Below are positions 22,865-33,301 of a DNA stretch of 44,931 bases, in pieces. This stretch comes from Echinococcus granulosus (Eukaryota; Platyhelminthes; Cestoda; Cyclophyllidea; Taeniidae). The notes under the pieces were generated by a model, which searched no databases, was not told where the DNA came from, and saw only the letters and a program-made list of their open reading frames with translations. Numbering within the stretch: position 1 is the first letter of the stretch; every line of letters begins with the position of its first letter. The translations under genes and the position numbers were made by a program. The DNA is taken from contig NW_020170605.1 in the NCBI RefSeq assembly GCF_000524195.1, positions 7,001 to 51,931 of the forward strand, written 5' to 3'.

Positions 22865-25800
22865 CTTCATATGTGATGAAAGTGAATTATTTACAGGTTG
22901 GAAAGCGCGTAATTTCGGATGAAAATCAATTATTCAATTCTTGTTTGAACACCAACTTACTTGATGAGTTTTGATTGCTAAACCGTTTTAAAAGAATAAC
23001 CCACATTTTGATGCCTCCCGTGCTTCTAAATGGTTTTAGGTGAGCACAAATAGAATTGATGAAATAACATTCACTCGAACTAAACAATTACCCAAAAAGG
23101 ACATTTCTTACAAGTTATGTGGATTTTAGATTTAGGTTGGTTAGATTTTCACTATTGTTTGCATTTCATACATTAAGAATATGTCTTTAGCATATGGTAA
23201 AGTCCAAAATTATTTACTAACGAACTCAAGTACATTAAAAGCGAACGTAACAAGTGTCGACACCCAAGTATTGAACTAGGGAGTCATATCTCAACTTTTT
23301 CTCAGAATGCCTTAATGATGGAAACGGTAGAAGTGACTCTTACACCTAATTCACTGACATGTGGCAAAAATTTTGGTGTTTTGGTAGAAATTGTAATGTA
23401 GGTTCCATTAGCCCACTACAATGATGTTAACATAGTACATTAACTACAGTTTCCATACTTTTGACCCATGGCAATGCACAAAATTAACCTTGCTCAAGTT
23501 TTTAAAAGGGAAGTCACCCAGAACATGACGTGGAAAGTAATGGTTATTCAAGGATTAAAAACCTATGACTTTTTTAAAAACTCTTTTTTGCACAGCCTTT
23601 AACCTCAAAAGTGCTTGCCTATGTGAAATCAAAAGATTTTGTTTCAAACTTTCGTTTCTTCCTATTTGTGTCTTTGATTAGCCACTGAGGAAGCCACAGT
23701 TTTAAGCTTGCCAAATCATTGTATTTAAAGAATTTGTAGCAAAAATAAAATTTTGGTTACAAGCGAGCCAGGTAATATTTTGAGCAAAATATGCGACGAT
23801 ATATTATCAAAATAATAGCTATAATTTAAGAAAATTTATTTTGCTGCGCTGTTTGAGAACAATTTTTAAAATGGGTATACTTTACCCCTTTATTCTAAAC
23901 ATCCTATACTGTTGGCAATAAATATTTAATTGTCCATACAGATTTACTTGATACGTTTCAGAAATAACAAGACTTTACACGGTGTCGTCTTTGAGGTCTT
24001 AGGGTGTGCGGAAATGTAGTACTTGACTAATAAATAAACATCACAATATCATACAAGGGGCAATTTAATTAATGCTAGCGTCTTGGCGGCATTAGATGCC
24101 AAATTTTGCTCTGCACACAGTAGAGCAAACAAAAAAGTTAAAAAACACGTTGCAAAACTGAACTTATTCAATGTTATGCCTGTTTGTTTAACTTTTCATT
24201 TATCTATGCATGCAAATGAGTTGGCAGAGACTGGACGACAGCTCGTTAGTATCGCTTTCGGGCCATCCAGCAGTAAGACGCCACTATCAGTGGTGTAAAT
24301 TTTCCTGAATCCTAAGCGAGTAGAGGATGCTAGGGAATGTGACAAATACATATTATAAGCACCTGAGTTTTATGCCTTGGTTTGCAGATCGGTTTCTTCA
24401 TAACTCGATTTGGTTCTACATTATCTACATTTGGAAGAAGTCTCATGTCTTTTCTACCATCCACGTTTAAATTGGCCCGCAACTGTGTTTTAGTAAATCG
24501 GATTTATAGTAGGGCTCATTCAGCAAACCACAGGCAGAATTATGAACTCCATAGAGAAAGACATGGGCAAAATTCCATTTACCATTTCCAATAGAGTTTT
24601 GTAAAATTTTCCAATATTGGGTACCGCTTTAGGTTTCTAAATAATGTATGAACTGATAAGCAATTGCATCATCATCAATTTTTCATTATATACTATGGTC
24701 TGCCTGACTAACTGCTAGGCATCCACTAGAATTCAAAACCTTTTAACACCTACTTGCAACATCGATTGCAACAACTCCAGCACAGCTTTGCCAGCAAATA
24801 TTAACCCCACAGCTCGTTGGTTCCCATTTGCTCCTGCTGCAGGAACTAAGATAAACAGATCGTAGAAGAGGACGCCAAGAAGACTGACTAGTAGCAAGTT
24901 GGCGTCAAGTGCACTTTCCTCGGATAAATATCGCATTGCCAAGACGCGCATTTGAAAAAGAGCCACGCCCACTGCACCAGTGCCAATGAAGAGGAGAGTG
25001 ATGTCAGTTGCTTGGTAGATGATCAAAGCGGTGCACTGACTTTTCTGTTGTAGCAGTGTGTTCACCAGGGTCAGACCCACCAGAGTTCCAGTGATCAGGA
25101 GAAGACCGATGAAGAGGCCTTTGTTTGATCGCTGACATTCAGTTGGCTTTTTGCTGGATCACAAGTAAAGAGGATGGGCTAATGACTTGCAATGTATTTG
25201 GAAGTTCACTTGGCCAAGCTTTAAACTTAAGGCAAAATGTTGCTTTTATTTTAAATGCCAGGCAAGAAAATAGAAGCGTTAGACTGCAGTTCCGTTTTGT
25301 TTTGCTAATTTTATCCGCACAAAATTTAGTTAGAGTACCAACTATACTTAGCACCGTGGTGAATGCGAAAGGCAGGATTATAGCAGATACCTTCAAAGAC
25401 ACGTATTACCTTTGTGTTCGAGTAAGCAGCATTATTGCAATTAATATCGCAAGACAAGTTCCATCAGTTGAGCTAATCTTTTTTATTTCCCACATCCTAA
25501 ATCTAATCACAAACAAAAATACAGTAAGAATAGTAAATAAGCGTTTTACGGGATCGACAGCGTTTTGAGCAAAGAAACCTCAAAAATTTAGTAAATGGTT
25601 GCATCTTACTAAGCGGAAAGTAAAATGCATTAGAAAATGTTTGAATGCCATGCCCTTCTATGAGACAAATGCTTGCCTTGCTGACAATTTTTGGATCTTA
25701 TAGACGGTTTGTTGTTTATTTAAGAACAGCTGCAATTACAATGAAAAATCTGACTACATCCTTCCATATTTTAAGGAGAATGACTTACAATGATGAAAGT

Positions 25801-28800
25801 TGACATGGCGACATTAATGTTAACAAAGTTTAGAAGCCATCCATATATTGCTAATGTGACTGGAGCATAAATGCAACTTCGAGCAATGCCTGTATGGACA
25901 CCAAATCACCATTAGTAGTGACTAAACCCTTGCTTCTTTTCACCTTTACATTATAAATATTAGACAGAAGTAGTCTTTTTAACTTTGTTTTTTCGAATTT
26001 CCTTTCCAATTAAAAACTGTTTGATATTAATGCAAAGAAAATTTGATAAAGTTTGACAGACAGGTGGCAGATAAGTCTGAAGATTATATACCCTTCTCAA
26101 ATCAAGAATCGAATTCTCTCAACCATGGGTTTTGTGGCATGAGGTCTTGCGATATTCTTCGGCCCTACGAATAGGTCGGTCAGCTCTGGCTACTGCAGTT
26201 CTACCACAATCGCTTGTGCTGTTTAACGAATACACGTAAAGCATGCACAGTTTTTTGAAGATGAAATGTGAGGTAGTGTGTAACATTTGTGAGTAACTGG
26301 TCAAAAATGCACATATTTGCCGTATAGTAATCAAAGTATATTTGTCGAAATCTTGCCGATTCCTTGACCCGTTCGCTGCAGAAACCTGTGGTGCCTCTTC
26401 ATTGTCTTCCGTCGACAAAGAGCTTGTATTACCAATGCGTTGAATTATCTTGCAGAAAATGGCGCACGCAATGAGACTGTACTCCGCACTGCAAGAAAAT
26501 CAGGAATTCAACGAATTCCGCTGTGGCTGTTTGAGGCCTCACTAAAAAGGATAAATTTGAAAGATGCTATCAAACTCGGTAACTAGATTTTTGAGAAAGT
26601 CAACCATCTGACTTTGGAGGTGTTAATGTTCCAAAACTTGTACCACCGAAGTGATCAAATTGGGATATGCTTAAAAAAGAAATTTGCATGTAAAAAGGTT
26701 TTTTACTGTGTCAAGAGTGCTTCCTTTTGATGCACCTTTTGGAAAGCTGGGCAGGCGTGGACTAACATTGCTTCACAAATCTTCATCGAACTTAATCTCT
26801 GTAGCACACTGTGGTGTGGAGTAGAAAATTGAAATTTTAGGATATCCTTTGGGCACAAGCGAAGTTCGGCACTACAATGGCTTAGGAATAACAGCGACTT
26901 TCTAACGTTGTTGTCTAAGCCTTAATTTTGCTATGAATTCAGTAAAATGTAATGGAGTTCCTAACCTGCAATATATATATTCTAAGATCCAAGTAAAAAT
27001 GGCACTGTCGAAACATCAATTACATTAGATTTAAAATTGAAAAATTGTTTATCAATGGGTGTGGTAACGACACAAATTTGCTTCCTCACCAACGGTTTCA
27101 CTGGTTGCATACACCTTAAATAGGTAATTTGGGTGGTGTAGTGTTGCAGCTTTCGAAATGCTTTAATGGCAGTGATAGACTGTCATCGCGGTAAGCACAT
27201 GGACTTGTAATAGAAGCCACATGTGTATTTTTAACAAATAAATACATTGAACCCAAACTGTTGTTTGTTGCATTTTTTTGCGCTGATATAACTTGCTTCT
27301 CATGGTTATTTCAATCTGCAATGATACAAGCACTACCTATCGTCAAAACTACTTTTAAACGTAAGTAGTTAAAGTGACTTTAATGGGTTTAAAATTGGTT
27401 TACATACTGCTTACTCAGAAATCACATTGTTCAGCATTGGGTGTAATCAGTTTAAAATGAAGTATCATGTTCTTCTCTTCATTTGCACACCAAGTAACGA
27501 TTAAATTGTATATCACGACTTTTAAAGGACGTTTTTATGTGGGAAATTATGCATGTCATCTCTTTTCACCTTTGTGATTGGGGAGCAATGTAGCATTTGA
27601 TTTTGACTTTTGCATGGAAACGCCACCATCCGCCGACTTAGCCATCACTTCATGCACAATAGCGCATGACCACTGCCCCAAATTGACCACTGTCATGTGA
27701 TAGAGGAGGAAACGAATGACAAATTTCTGCACATTGAATATCACCTAAAAAGTAAACAATCAAACAAGTCACAAAGTCCAGTTACCCAACAATCTAGAGA
27801 GCACTTGTAAGTATGATACTAATGAGAAGTCTTTAGTTAAGGATAAGCAAACGTGTTTCAGCCATTATGTACAGTCACTATTTCAAAAGGCTGCGAATGC
27901 GATTCTTGGATCAAAGATGGTTTGAAATATGATTTAAAGCTGGTTTAGCAGATTTTTAGCAAAATTTGACAATTTATGAAGAAAAATGACAGATGGAAGA
28001 TTCTGAATATTATGATTTTAAACTCTTGCATTAAATATCAAAATATGAATTACGCTTTAGTCAAACTTTCCAGGTAACTTCCCAAAACGTCAACTGCGGA
28101 TTGACAGAAAATAAACTCAGTAGTCTGATAATAAAACTCAACAATTAGCAATCAAATCCGGTTCATCTAAATTTGGCTTTTATTAAACTTCTATTTCGAC
28201 TTCATTTTAAATAAAACAAATTGTTGTCCAGAAGGCATTGCATATGCATCTGAATGGGACAAAAATATCCTGTATTTTAATGGAATGCCTATTGAATAGT
28301 CCTCGAAAATGCAAGCGGTGATTTTGAAGAGGAATTGCTGCATTTAACACATAAGTAATTAAAAAGCATTTAAAACAATAGCAAAAGTACTAAAAAGAAA
28401 GAAAGAAAGTAGGTTTGAATGAATATGCAGACGGAATGGATCACGTTGAGTGGAACCCAGAGATCACTGTGGTATTTAGATGGCACACCGATTTCATTGA
28501 ACCAATCAGCAATTTAAAGACCGTTCCTGATTATAACTCCAAAACCAAAAACTGGAAGCATAACAAAGTAGATGCTTTTAAAACTATTCAGCGTACTTGA
28601 CCTGATGCAATTTCAAATACACTCTTACCGCAATTGAATTCGGAGCTTTGTAAAGGGATTCAGCATTTGTGACTTTTAAGAGGACAATAAAGAATATTAC
28701 TTGTTATCGCAGAGGCATGATTTTGCCGAAAAAGGGTCGTGTAATTTACACCTTAAGGAATATAGATTTTATGAAAAACTGTTAAAGTCTGTGGAAATTC

Positions 28801-31800
28801 AATATTGACCTTCCCATTAAATATGATATTACAAAATACATGGCTAGATAAATTTGATTTTGTCAACTTTAAGTAGCTATTGCATTCCCGTGTGATAAGG
28901 CACTGCTGCCGATACGGCAAATTTAATCAAAATATCAACACATAAAGAGCTGTTATGCTAGATTGCATTCAAAATTCTGTAATTCTGATGTTATTAGAAA
29001 TTAGCTAATAATGCATCGTCATGTATCTCCAAATAAATTATTTGAAGAGGTCGATATTTTTCAGATTTTGCACAGAAAATAATATAATATTAAAGTTGAA
29101 TTCCTCGTCTTTACCTTTAGCTTGCACAATTTGGCCAAGACCATCTGAAAGGTGGATTTCAAATAACGCTAAAAATGAGCCGTTAGGAGTAGGTACCTAA
29201 ACGCCCCTTCACTTTGCGCCTTGTTTTGCACGGGATCTGCCAGTCAACGTAAGTGAGTTCTGCATTCAATGACCCGACAGAAATTCAAGGTGCGCTTAGC
29301 TCAAGTAGCCATCTTATCTCCAGCCTTAATTTTGACAATTTTTAATTTCTGCAACACTGATGTTGCTAGATAAGTAGTATTTTGAGTGACCACCACCTTT
29401 GCAATATTACACCACACCCCATTTAATAGCACTTCTCCAAGTTGTCCAATTTCATTAGCATAAAACATGGTCAAAAATGCATTTTTAGACCCTTTAATTA
29501 AGCAATTGACAAAAGCAGTTCCTATAACTGAGAGAGGGAAATATTCAATGCCAGCTTGGCTCCTATTAATCTTGTCTCTCACCGATAGCTCCGAGGCGAA
29601 GGTATAAGTTTATTCCCCGGGGATGCAGCATTACAGGGAAATCTTCGTCATCAAGACTGCCTGACTGACTGGTCTAGCACAGGGTCAGCTTTTAGCACAC
29701 TCTGATTATTCTCACGCAGGGCTATGGAAGAAGTTCTCATTTCTTCCTTAATAAGTGATTTAAACTGAAAACGTAATAGCAAATGCATAACAGCGTACTT
29801 ACCATTTCTTCTAGAAGTTGTCTTAAATATGGAATATTCTTCACATTCTGATTTAAATTATCCTCATTTTGATTGTTTGCATCAATATGATAGGTTTCTT
29901 CTACACCTAAAAAGTGGCATATTTGATGAATATATGATTTTACTATAAACTTTGGAATAATTACAAGTTCATTAATATTTTCCCTGATCTGCTTGGCGTC
30001 GAATACACAGCACAGGTAACATTATTAAAGTCTGGTTAATAGATTGCTGCAAAGAACAAAGTTGCCGTCTTAAATGGTACTGTTTTAAGCGAAGCCAAGC
30101 ACCAGGAAGCCGACGTTTTATGACGATACATACTGGTGAAAAATTGGTCTTTTTGAAGTTAAATTCGACGTCTTTTTACCTCCCACCTAAATGTTGCCTA
30201 TCTTATATCCTAAGTGAAACTTCAGTCAAGTTTACATTCGTTATATTAATGCGAAAGTTTGTTATGCCTCCTCCTGTCAACGAACACTTGCTTAATTATA
30301 ACATAGATTAAGGCTCATGTTAAAAACTATGCATTTTCAAATGGTTTAACGTATATTTGTTGCCTAGTGTTGCTCTTAAATACTAGGCTAATAATAATAA
30401 GAAAAATAAAAAATTACTAGTCGAAGTTTCAAAAATCACTGATATATTGAATTTGCACTGAATAAAATTCTCTAAAACACATCTTACAAAATAACAATGT
30501 TAATGTTTAACCTTACGATTATGCTAAACAGTGCAATTACTGAAATATTAATGGTCAAGAAACGATTTAATATAAGCTATACTTGTTCATTTGAGCGATT
30601 GCCTTTCCGATTTGTAGGTTTTATTCTTATTGAAAAAGGACCCATAAAAACAAACTGAAGTTATAACCAGCACCCACTACCTGATAATATGTTCTTTTCT
30701 TCAATATAATCGAAAGGATTTTCAGCTTGTCTATCGTTATGACACGGATCGCTCAGCGCTCCATCGTTTCTCCGGCTCAAGTCGGCATCCACTGAGGGTC
30801 ACTTTCGCCACTTATAATATTCCAGCAGGACTTGGAGATATACAAGTGCTGATATGGATATTGTCAACTGCAGCATTTTGAATGCCTACAAAATTTACCA
30901 CTTGTTTTATAGAAGGCATTTAGCACTTATTTGCGTTGAAAAATCGAACCAGATATGCCTTTTATGTAACCTTTCTACATACTTAAAGCAAAGTCTATTA
31001 ACAGTGGTTAAATTCAGTGCTACTTTGTGCAGAAGTCCTGCTGTCTAGATGTGCTATAATGATTCTCAAATTCGTGGCCATTTTAGTTAAAGACGCAATG
31101 GCTGTTTTTGGTGTGCTTCCAAATGATTCGTACAGCTTTGCCGTCTTAGCAGAGTAGTAAAATAGGTGACTTTGTACTATTGTGTCCTCTTAGTGAGCAT
31201 AAAACCTGGATCCAGATAGTCTCTGCTGTCAAGGCTAATTCAAGTTTAAAGCTGACTTGCCTATTCCAGCACCAAAAAATCCTTGCCAAGTTGTTATCCC
31301 AACATGGAATCCAATCGATCTATGCTTGATTAATTCACCCCCACAAATGAAATGTCCAATCTTTTTAAAGAAGGACCGTAAGTTCCTCCACCCTGAGAAG
31401 TAAGTGCTTTTGCTACTCTAACTCTACTCTTGTGTTCATTTGTGAATATCCATAATTCTTATTCATGACTGCCTTAAAAATAGGTGTTGCCCAGAACCAG
31501 CCACCTTGAGTGGTGTAATTAAATGAAAAGCAATTTTTGCTTTGTTGGAGTTTGATCAAATCAGCTCCATTTGCAAAATTAGGTCTGCAAGCAAATCATA
31601 CCATCGAAGTCTCTATTAGTAATCATCAAATTGGTGAAGCAAATGCCTGCATGCACTTTTTCTGTCCTATAATACTCGTAGTTCTAAATCACTAAACATT
31701 TAACAAATTATGGTTTTTGAACAGGCATTTTAGTCGGTTTTTAAAACTATGTAAACTATTTAAAAAATAACCGAGAAGGGAAATTCAAATTACAATGTGT

Positions 31801-33301
31801 CATCTTACTTCAAAACACCTATTGTGCTGTTTGTGTTTTGGAGACGAAAAAGCATTGGCAATTGGCAGGGCGAAGGAGATAACCCCTTCCAAAATGGCGA
31901 AAAGAAGTAGAATGGTGGAAAGAATTGAGGTTCTATGAAAAAAGGCAGGTTTTTCTTGCTCATGACCACAGAATCTTTTATTGTAACCCAATGGCAGGCA
32001 TTTAAGTAAATAAGATGTTTATTAAAGACAACTACGGAAACTATGCTATCAGTAACATTTATACCCATAAATTCCAAATACTTATTCCAAAATACCTAAG
32101 AAATCTTACGATATCGAGTATTTAGAAGGTTTCAGGACAATGTAGATAAGTAATCAAACGGAATGAGAATTTATATGAGAAAAGGTCTGTGTATTCCGGT
32201 ATCTTTTGTCATTAAGCCACTTTTCTTGATGCTGATTGGCTAGAATTTCGACAATGTGAGCTACTATTCCACTTTTTAAGAAAATTTCCTCAAGAATAAG
32301 AAAGCCATCTGCATTTATTGAGTGATTTCTTCTCAAGCTATCATTTTTATGGAAATTATGAAGAAGTGCCTAAAGCAAATTGTAGAGTCGTATTATTTTT
32401 CTGATAATTCCTGAGTTTTTAGTTATGATCTCATGAAAACACTTTTGATCAGTTTACTACCAAGTAAATGGTCCCGCTAAACTTGCAACGCACTTATTGG
32501 TTACAGATCTGAATGCTTAAATAAAATTGGACAACCAACTGCAAAGTAAGTGCGTATTAGGATGAATTTATTTAAACGTAGACACTAACAGTTAAGTTGC
32601 AACTCATTGAATTCTACCTACACATCAATCATACATAATTGCTAAATTAACAATTAGTAGCTTTAGTAAACGAGTAAATGCTATAAATCAAAACAAAATA
32701 TGAGTTGACATCTACAGAAGTATACATGTAAACCAAGTCAACCGCACACTGTTTTATGATAAGATTAAAGAATATTTATGACATGTAAATGGTAGCTTTT
32801 TTCACTCTGTAATGTGTATTTACCAGATTAAATTTATGCTATCAAGGCACTTGTGTTTATTGTATGCAGGTGGAAACATCTGTGTTCGCAATGTAAATAA
32901 ACCCTAAAATATACTGGAATCAATGTTTGTAGGTGATTTGTTTCCTGTAAAAGTCAAAGCAACATATTAGTGGTTTTATAAAAATTACTGGTTTGTAAAC
33001 TTTTCCTTATTATTTGGTTTTGAATACAAATGTCTATCATTGCTATACTATTTTAAAGGTACAAATTTGCCAGTGTAAAATCATCCCGAAGGAGAAGAAG
33101 AAGCAAAAATTTAGCAAAAAAGAAATAACCGCATAGGGACCAACTCACCTAATAAAGCTAAAGTCATTCTTCTAAAATTTGCGTCTAATCTACTAATTTT
33201 AGGCAGTAGGTCTTCAAGAGGCTTTCCATAGTCATTTCGGCCGTTTGTTTCCATCGGCATCGACGAATGTCTTACAAGGTTGTATGACTCGATTTGCCTA
33301 C
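22556..33301 (-). CDS. Otopetrin-family proton channel, multi-exon gene (first exon and one internal exon not found)
   Basis: Otopetrins are 12-transmembrane proton-selective channels of the plasma membrane, built of two six-helix halves. Family signatures appear in the right order on the minus strand. They are LALPIANAF-like TM1, NLYLRLGAI of TM3, FLLYHMTVVNLGQW (the H-x-x-x-x-N-L-x-x-W motif of TM6), AEYSLIACAIF (the E-Y-S-L-I motif of TM7), SNKGLFIGLLLITGT of TM8, and the C-terminal EASRR...NLAMWILKTFE and FHFHSTVCLADVW of TM11-12. Thirteen exons can be placed. The intron phases match at each junction except across 27569-26489, where one exon is missing. The visible exons encode about 620 residues, a normal family size. 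The start codon lies further upstream. The TM2 exon holds an in-frame TGA, so whether the gene is functional is open. TM1 and the N-terminal exons are less certain than the C-terminal half. Confidence 0.92.
24754..25131 (-). CDS. Otopetrin exon, TM8 to TM11
   Basis: 378 nt (phase 0-0) ending at the donor TTGCAA|GTAGGT. The translation runs RSNKGLFIGLLLITGTLVGL (TM8, the S-N-x-G-L-F-x-G-L-L motif), ALIIYQATDITLLFIGTGAV (TM9), ANLLLVSLLGVLFYDLFILV (TM10) and GLIFAGKAVLELLQSMLQ (into TM11). An alternative acceptor at 25154-25155 would add KKPTECQ, whose cysteine is often present in the family. This is the longest and clearest exon of the gene. Confidence 0.95.
25132..26385. other. Otopetrin intron
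   Basis: The interval between the EYSLI exon and the TM8 exon. It contains a 147-codon plus-strand open frame (25125-25568) that overlaps the TM8 exon end and shows no domain. It also contains two minus-strand exon-like segments with fair splice sites (26124-26218 and 25789-25889). These have no place in the otopetrin fold, because the family has no helix between TM7 and TM8. Confidence 0.5.
26386..26488 (-). CDS. Otopetrin exon, TM7 (EYSLI motif)
   Basis: After a good acceptor (attcctgattttcttgcag), the frame reads AEYSLIACAIFCKIIQRIGN. E-Y-S-L-I is the family hallmark at the start of the second six-helix half. A loop, TSSLSTEDNEEAPQ, follows. Two donors would work: CCACAG|GTTTCT (end 26386, phase 0) or AACGG|GTCAAG (end 26369, phase 2). 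Each pairs with one of two possible acceptors of the next exon. The exon before this one, which should end in phase 2, was not found. Confidence 0.87.
27570..27744 (-). CDS. Otopetrin exon, TM6 signature
   Basis: The acceptor gtttactttttag and the donor CACAAAG|GTGAAA bound 175 nt (phase 0 to 1). It encodes VIFNVQKFVIRFLLYHMTVV then NLGQWSCAIVHEV. This matches the otopetrin R-F-x-L-x-H-M-x-x-x-N-L-x-x-W-x-x-x-x-x-x-E signature, one of the most conserved parts of the family. The remainder (KSADGGVSMQKSKSN) is a hydrophilic loop leading to TM7. Confidence 0.88.
28351..28389 (-). CDS. Otopetrin candidate 39-nt micro-exon (TM5)
   Basis: A very strong acceptor (ctttctttctttctttttag) is followed by YFCYCFKCFLITY and a donor (ACTTAT|GTGTTA). 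Phase 0-0 joins directly to VIFNVQKFVIRF of the next exon. This reproduces the family's aromatic TM5 end (Q-T-Y-F-I-F) and its spacing to the R-F-G-L-M-H motif. The donor is weak. The frame stays open past it for another 47 codons. Confidence 0.45.
28629..28672 (-). CDS. Otopetrin candidate small exon (TM4 approach)
   Basis: 44 nt between an acceptor (ttctttattgtcctcttaaaag) and a strong donor (ATTGCG|GTAAGA), phase 1 to 0, encoding TNAESLYKAPNSIA. Both phases match the neighbouring exons. The sequence carries no diagnostic motif. Confidence 0.42.
29115..29168 (-). CDS. Otopetrin exon, remainder of TM3
   Basis: The acceptor cggctcatttttag and the donor GCTAAAG|GTAAAG bound 54 nt in phase 1-1, encoding LFEIHLSDGLGQIVQAK. 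GLGQIVQA matches the G-x-G-x-x-I/V-x-x-G ending of TM3. A second acceptor 24 nt inside the exon (ccacctttcag) keeps the same phase and would give a helix closer to family length, so the exact start is uncertain. Confidence 0.6.
29583..29673 (-). CDS. Otopetrin exon, start of TM3
   Basis: The exon encodes SLDDEDFPVMLHPRGINLYL then RLGAI. The run NLYLRLGAI is the conserved entry to otopetrin TM3 (F/L-Y-L-R-L-G-A-I). The donor GCTATCG|GTGAGA is strong and leaves phase 1. The acceptor at gaccctgtgctag (phase 0) fits the preceding exon. An alternative acceptor (attacgttttcag, 75 nt upstream) gives a longer open frame, but that frame does not join the TM3 frame. Confidence 0.75.
29803..29906 (-). 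CDS. Otopetrin exon, TM2-TM3 loop
   Basis: The strong acceptor atgccactttttag and the strong donor GAAATG|GTAAGT bound 104 nt (phase 1 to 0). The translation VEETYHIDANNQNEDNLNQN then VKNIPYLRQLLEEM is an acidic, Asn-rich hydrophilic loop. Invertebrate otopetrins often have long loops between TM2 and TM3. The phases fit both neighbours. Confidence 0.65.
30681..30885 (-). CDS. Otopetrin exon with transmembrane helix 2, containing an in-frame TGA
   Basis: The acceptor gtggtaaattttgtag and the donor TTATCAG|GTAGTG bound 205 nt (phase 0 to 1). The first part, AFKMLQLTISISALVYLQVL then LEYYKWRK, is a TM2-like helix. The same frame continues as PSVDADLSRRNDGALSDPCH and on to FDYIEEKNILS, a charged loop. 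Between them, at 30799-30801, is TGA. No alternative donor/acceptor pair with matching phase removes it. The stop is therefore real in this sequence: a null allele, a pseudogene mark, recoding, or a base-call error. Confidence 0.6.
31809..31932 (-). CDS. Otopetrin exon with transmembrane helix 1
   Basis: The acceptor ctgccttttttcatag and the donor TTTGAA|GTAAGA bound 124 nt. The encoded TSILSTILLLFAILEGVISF then ALPIANAFSS is a long hydrophobic helix resembling otopetrin TM1 (L-x-x-x-Y/I-A-L-L-L, then G, then L-P-L/I-A-x-x-F). A short basic loop, PKHKQHNRCFE, follows. It ends in phase 0 and joins the TM2 exon in frame. Confidence 0.6.
32221..32308 (-). CDS. Otopetrin candidate exon before TM1
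   Basis: An open frame, GFLILEEIFLKSGIVAHIVE followed by ILANQHQE, runs from an acceptor (aataaatgcag, phase 1) to a weak donor (GAAAA|GTGGCT, phase 2). Both phases agree with the exons on either side (33149-33301 and 31809-31932), which is the main support. The splice sites are poor and the sequence has no signature. Confidence 0.35.
33149..33301 (-). CDS. Otopetrin candidate N-terminal cytoplasmic exon
   Basis: The acceptor gcgtccacag and the donor TTATTAG|GTGAGT bound 153 nt in phase 1-1. The translation is hydrophilic: RQIESYNLVRHSSMPMETNG, then PLEDLLPKISRLDANFRRMT and LALL. It suits the cytoplasmic N-terminus of the channel, but no family motif proves it. It could belong to a separate upstream gene. 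Confidence 0.5.

Noticed and set aside
25125..25568. 147-codon plus-strand open frame, the longest in the window
   Set aside because: It starts inside the otopetrin TM8 exon on the opposite strand, runs into an intron, has no domain and mixed composition. It is best explained as chance.
25789..25889. Exon-like minus-strand segment (IARSCIYAPVTLAIYGWLLN) with excellent splice sites
   Set aside because: It would insert a helix between otopetrin TM7 and TM8, where the family has none. The flanking exons join in phase without it.
26124..26218. Minus-strand open segment TSDCGRTAVARADRPIRRAE with a possible acceptor
   Set aside because: It lies after the EYSLI exon, has a weak GTTGAG donor, and fits no known part of the channel.
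29301..29582. 93-codon minus-strand open frame just after the TM3 donor
   Set aside because: It begins at the splice donor (GTGAGA) and reads through the intron. It has no otopetrin motif, and the next exon in phase lies at 29168.
31405..31590. Minus-strand open frame with NCFSFNYTTQGGWFWATPIF
   Set aside because: It sits between the TM1 and TM2 exons, which already join in phase 0. Its own acceptor phase does not fit, and no motif was recognised.
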